From contig JBALXI010000009.1 in NCBI GenBank assembly GCA_036960605.1, positions 76,415-140,414 of the forward strand: a DNA stretch of 64,000 nt, in the 5' to 3' direction. Below are positions 62,135 to 64,000 of this stretch, one piece after another. The position numbers were made by a program, and so were the translations under genes. The stretch comes from Oleispira sp036960605 (GTDB lineage Bacteria > Pseudomonadota > Gammaproteobacteria > Pseudomonadales > Oceanobacteraceae). Below the pieces are notes generated by a model that searched no databases, was not told where the DNA came from, and saw nothing but the letters and a program-made list of their open reading frames with translations. Numbering within the stretch: position 1 is the stretch's first letter; each line of letters begins with the position of its first letter.

Positions 62135-63004
62135 ATGGAAGATTTATTGAAAGTGGTGGTCATGGGGTTTATTGTGCTGGCGGCTCTTTGGGAGTTTGTC
62201 AGTGGGCGCACTAAAGAGGGTAAAAAAACCAAGCAAGATTGGTATATGGCATTTTTAGCTACATTTATGATGGGGGTGGTGCAAAGACCCTTATTAGTCA
62301 TTGGCATCTCATTTGTAATGATAACGCTGTTTCCTGCCAGTGCTGGTAGCCTTGCTTGGCTGGAGCAGGATTATTTTTGGTGGGCATTAGTTGGTTTCTT
62401 TTGCATCGAAGAGTTTTTACATGGCAGCGCTCATTTGTTCTCTCATTCTAGGCGTCCTAAAAACAAGACGCTGCAGTGGGTTCAGGCGTTTTATAAAATG
62501 AATCATCGCCCGCATCACTTGTCAGGTGGTACTGATAATAAAGGGCAGCTATCGGTCACACAGACATTCATTAATGGCTGGGCATGGTGGTTTATCCTAC
62601 CTAACTACTGGTTTCAAATAGTCGCATTGTATTTGGGTTTAACAGAAGTGTTTTTGGTAGCGACGGTATTTAAAGGGTTATGGGCTGCGCATACCCATGT
62701 TAATTGGAATTATGATTTGTACTTCCTAAACCACAAGAACAAATGGGTACGTAATATTATGTGGGGCTTGTGTCATGTTATTACTTTTCCAACACAGCAT
62801 CATCAGCATCACTCTCGAGGTAAAAACTCAGCGAAAAACGTGACGGCTACCTTGGCTATTTATGATTGGTTAATCTTTAAAACATTGGCGATTGAAACTT
62901 CTAAGCCAAAAGTTTATGGCTGGCGCCAATCAGAAGACGAGGCTAATAATGTGTTTAAGCGTTACTTTAATACTGATGTGAAAAAGTATATGCCGGGGCG
63001 TTAA
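62135..63004 (+). CDS. Membrane fatty-acid-hydroxylase/sterol-desaturase superfamily protein
   Basis: 289 residues with about four hydrophobic segments and the conserved His clusters of diiron membrane oxygenases: HGSAHLFSH, NHRPHH, HTHVNWNYD and TQHHQHHSR. These are the metal ligands of the FAH/ERG3 family, which hydroxylates or desaturates lipids, sterols or carotenoids. AAAGG before the ATG. The substrate is unknown; it is controlled perhaps by the divergent LysR. A strong terminator follows. Confidence 0.88.
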   Translation: MEDLLKVVVMGFIVLAALWEFVSGRTKEGKKTKQDWYMAFLATFMMGVVQRPLLVIGISFVMITLFPASAGSLAWLEQDYFWWALVGFFCIEEFLHGSAHLFSHSRRPKNKTLQWVQAFYKMNHRPHHLSGGTDNKGQLSVTQTFINGWAWWFILPNYWFQIVALYLGLTEVFLVATVFKGLWAAHTHVNWNYDLYFLNHKNKWVRNIMWGLCHVITFPTQHHQHHSRGKNSAKNVTATLAIYDWLIFKTLAIETSKPKVYGWRQSEDEANNVFKRYFNTDVKKYMPGR

Positions 63005-63051
63005 TATATAGAGGCTGAGAGGTATCTCGATAATCTATTAATGAACAAACA

Positions 63052-63090
63052 AAAATGCCCCGCTTGAGCGATCAAACGGGGCATTTTTTT
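63052..63090 (+). terminator. Terminator after the FAH-like gene
   Basis: AAAATGCCCCG (63052-63062) pairs with CGGGGCATTTT (63077-63087), then further T to 63090. A strong bidirectional hairpin. Confidence 0.9.
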
Positions 63091-63190
63091 ATGAATCGAA
63101 TTAACTCAATTCATAAAGCGAATTCTGTTCTCGCCTGCCTAGGGGCAGGGTTCTGCAACGATGCTAGGCGAGGAAAGAAACGCTTTTAAC

Positions 63191-63916
63191 TTAAGAAGCT
63201 TCTACAATGCGCTTCATGTCAGTCATATATCCACGTAGCTCTTCACCAACATATTCAACTGGGTGATTACGGATTTCGTCATTTACTTCAACTAAACGAG
63301 CGTTATCAACAGAGTTTGACGTTAGGTTAAGACCTTTACCAATGACTTCAGTCGTAATGTGAGGCATGAACTTTTCAGCCAATAGAGGCACTGCTGCGTG
63401 TGAGAACAAGTAGCAACCGTATTCTGCGGTATCAGAAATAACAACGTTCATTTCGTAAAGCTTCTTACGAGCGATGGTATTGGCGATTAATGGAGTTTCA
63501 TGCAACGATTCATAATATGCAGACTCTTCAACGATACCAGACTCAACCATCGCTTCAAAAGCAAGCTCAACGCCGGCTTTAACCATAGCAACAAGCATGA
63601 TGCCTTTGTCGAAGAATTCTTGTTCAGTGATTTCTACATCAGTTGGAGCTGCTTTTTCGAAGCCAGTTTCAGCTGTTTCTTCACGCCATTTAAGTAGGTT
63701 AACATCGTCGTTAGCCCAATCTTCCATCATAGTCTTAGAGAAGTGACCAGTGATGATGTCGTCTTGATGCTTGCGGAACAAAGGACGCATAAGGTCTTTA
63801 AGTTCTTCAGCCATATCAAAAGCAACGATTTTAGCTGGGTTAGCTAGACGATCCATCATGTTAGTGATGCCGCCAATCTTCAATGCTTCAGTAACAGTTT
63901 CCCAACCGAATTGTAA
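63191..63916 (-). pseudogene. ilvC: C-terminal fragment of class II ketol-acid reductoisomerase
   Basis: Homology to class II KARI (about 490 residues in E. coli) begins at LQFGWETVTEALKIGG and continues without breaks to the C-terminal GYMTDMKRIVEAS stop, about 241 codons. The metal-binding domain pieces MVKAGVELAFEAMV, EESAYYESLHETPLIANTIARKKLYEMNVVISDTAEY (read in halves) are intact. The entire N-terminal NADPH domain is missing. Upstream of 63916 the open frame continues as non-homologous sequence that lies over the start of pilH. So it is a 5'-truncated gene relic, or the sequence is misjoined. A truncated KARI should be inactive. Confidence 0.85.
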
Positions 63917-63937
63917 ATGGCTTGAGGTAATTTGAGA

Positions 63938-64000
63938 ATGGCTCGTGTACTTGTAGTTGACGATTCTCCGACGGAAACGCATTCGTTTAAAACGATGCTG
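63938..64000 (+). CDS. pilH: Twitching-motility response regulator PilH-like, N-terminus (cut by window edge)
   Basis: ATG 63938 opens a frame to the window end: MARVLVVDDSPTETHSFKTM. This is the start of a small CheY-like receiver with DD acid pocket, and the MARVLVVDDSPTET form is the usual PilH start. TTGAGG precedes the ATG. Only 21 codons are visible. PilG would be expected upstream; instead the ilvC fragment is there. Confidence 0.72.
   Translation, partial: MARVLVVDDSPTETHSFKTML

Noticed and set aside
1..64000. Insertion sequences, prophage, CRISPR arrays, tRNA or rRNA genes
   Set aside because: No transposase, integrase, Cas protein, regularly spaced direct repeats, or tRNA/rRNA-like sequence was recognised in the window.

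Overview
The window reads as one chromosomal stretch of a marine-type gammaproteobacterium, most like the Oceanospirillales (Oleispira/Bermanella/Thalassolituus relatives). This is inferred from gene content (gpmI/secB, a complete MSHA-type pilus locus, ntrBC beside a DUF4124 gene, rpe-gph and trpEGDC, crp divergent from an OsmC gene, paired FadE-like dehydrogenases) and from AT-leaning composition. No search was run. I saw no rRNA, tRNA, CRISPR array, prophage or intact insertion sequence.

Layout. 0-2.8 kb: gpmI, a membrane rhodanese and secB. 3.1-8.8 kb: a lipoprotein divergent from a very large secreted thrombospondin-type-3 repeat protein with a GlyGly-CTERM-like tail. 8.9-9.3 kb: trmL. 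9.5-26.5 kb: sixteen same-strand, mostly overlapping genes for an MSHA-type type IV pilus (inner-membrane platform, secretin, ATPases, major and minor pilins, MshQ). 26.5-29.8 kb: ntrC, ntrB and a DUF4124 gene; a sigma-54-like promoter and two NtrC-like sites lie upstream of ntrB. 29.8-32.3 kb: dtd, two unknown genes and a methyltransferase.

32.5-37.4 kb: a tightly overlapped three-gene operon encoding an archaeal-type AMP/thymidine phosphorylase homologue, a PRPP-synthetase homologue and a divergent phosphoketolase/transketolase-like enzyme. This is the best candidate for a poorly described pathway: nucleotide ribose phosphate feeding into central carbon metabolism. 37.3-47.1 kb: a membrane diguanylate cyclase, a DUF3530 protein, rpe-gph, an outer-membrane barrel, srkA, comF, bioB and a SprA-like metallopeptidase. 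47.3-52.5 kb: two tandem acyl-CoA dehydrogenases, the first behind a PsrA-like palindrome, then a TetR regulator, a repeat-like intergenic element and an HPF/RaiA gene. 52.8-57.9 kb: a HAD phosphatase and trpEGDC. 58-63 kb: an HD-GYP response regulator, crp, an OsmC gene, and a LysR gene divergent from a membrane fatty-acid-hydroxylase-like gene.

The right edge holds a break: only the C-terminal half of a class II ketol-acid reductoisomerase (ilvC) is present, and a pilH-like response regulator starts on the other strand about 20 bases past the end of the homology. Cyclic-di-GMP recurs in the window: a GGEEF cyclase, an HD-GYP phosphodiesterase, and an MshE whose N-terminus resembles the c-di-GMP-binding MshEN domain.
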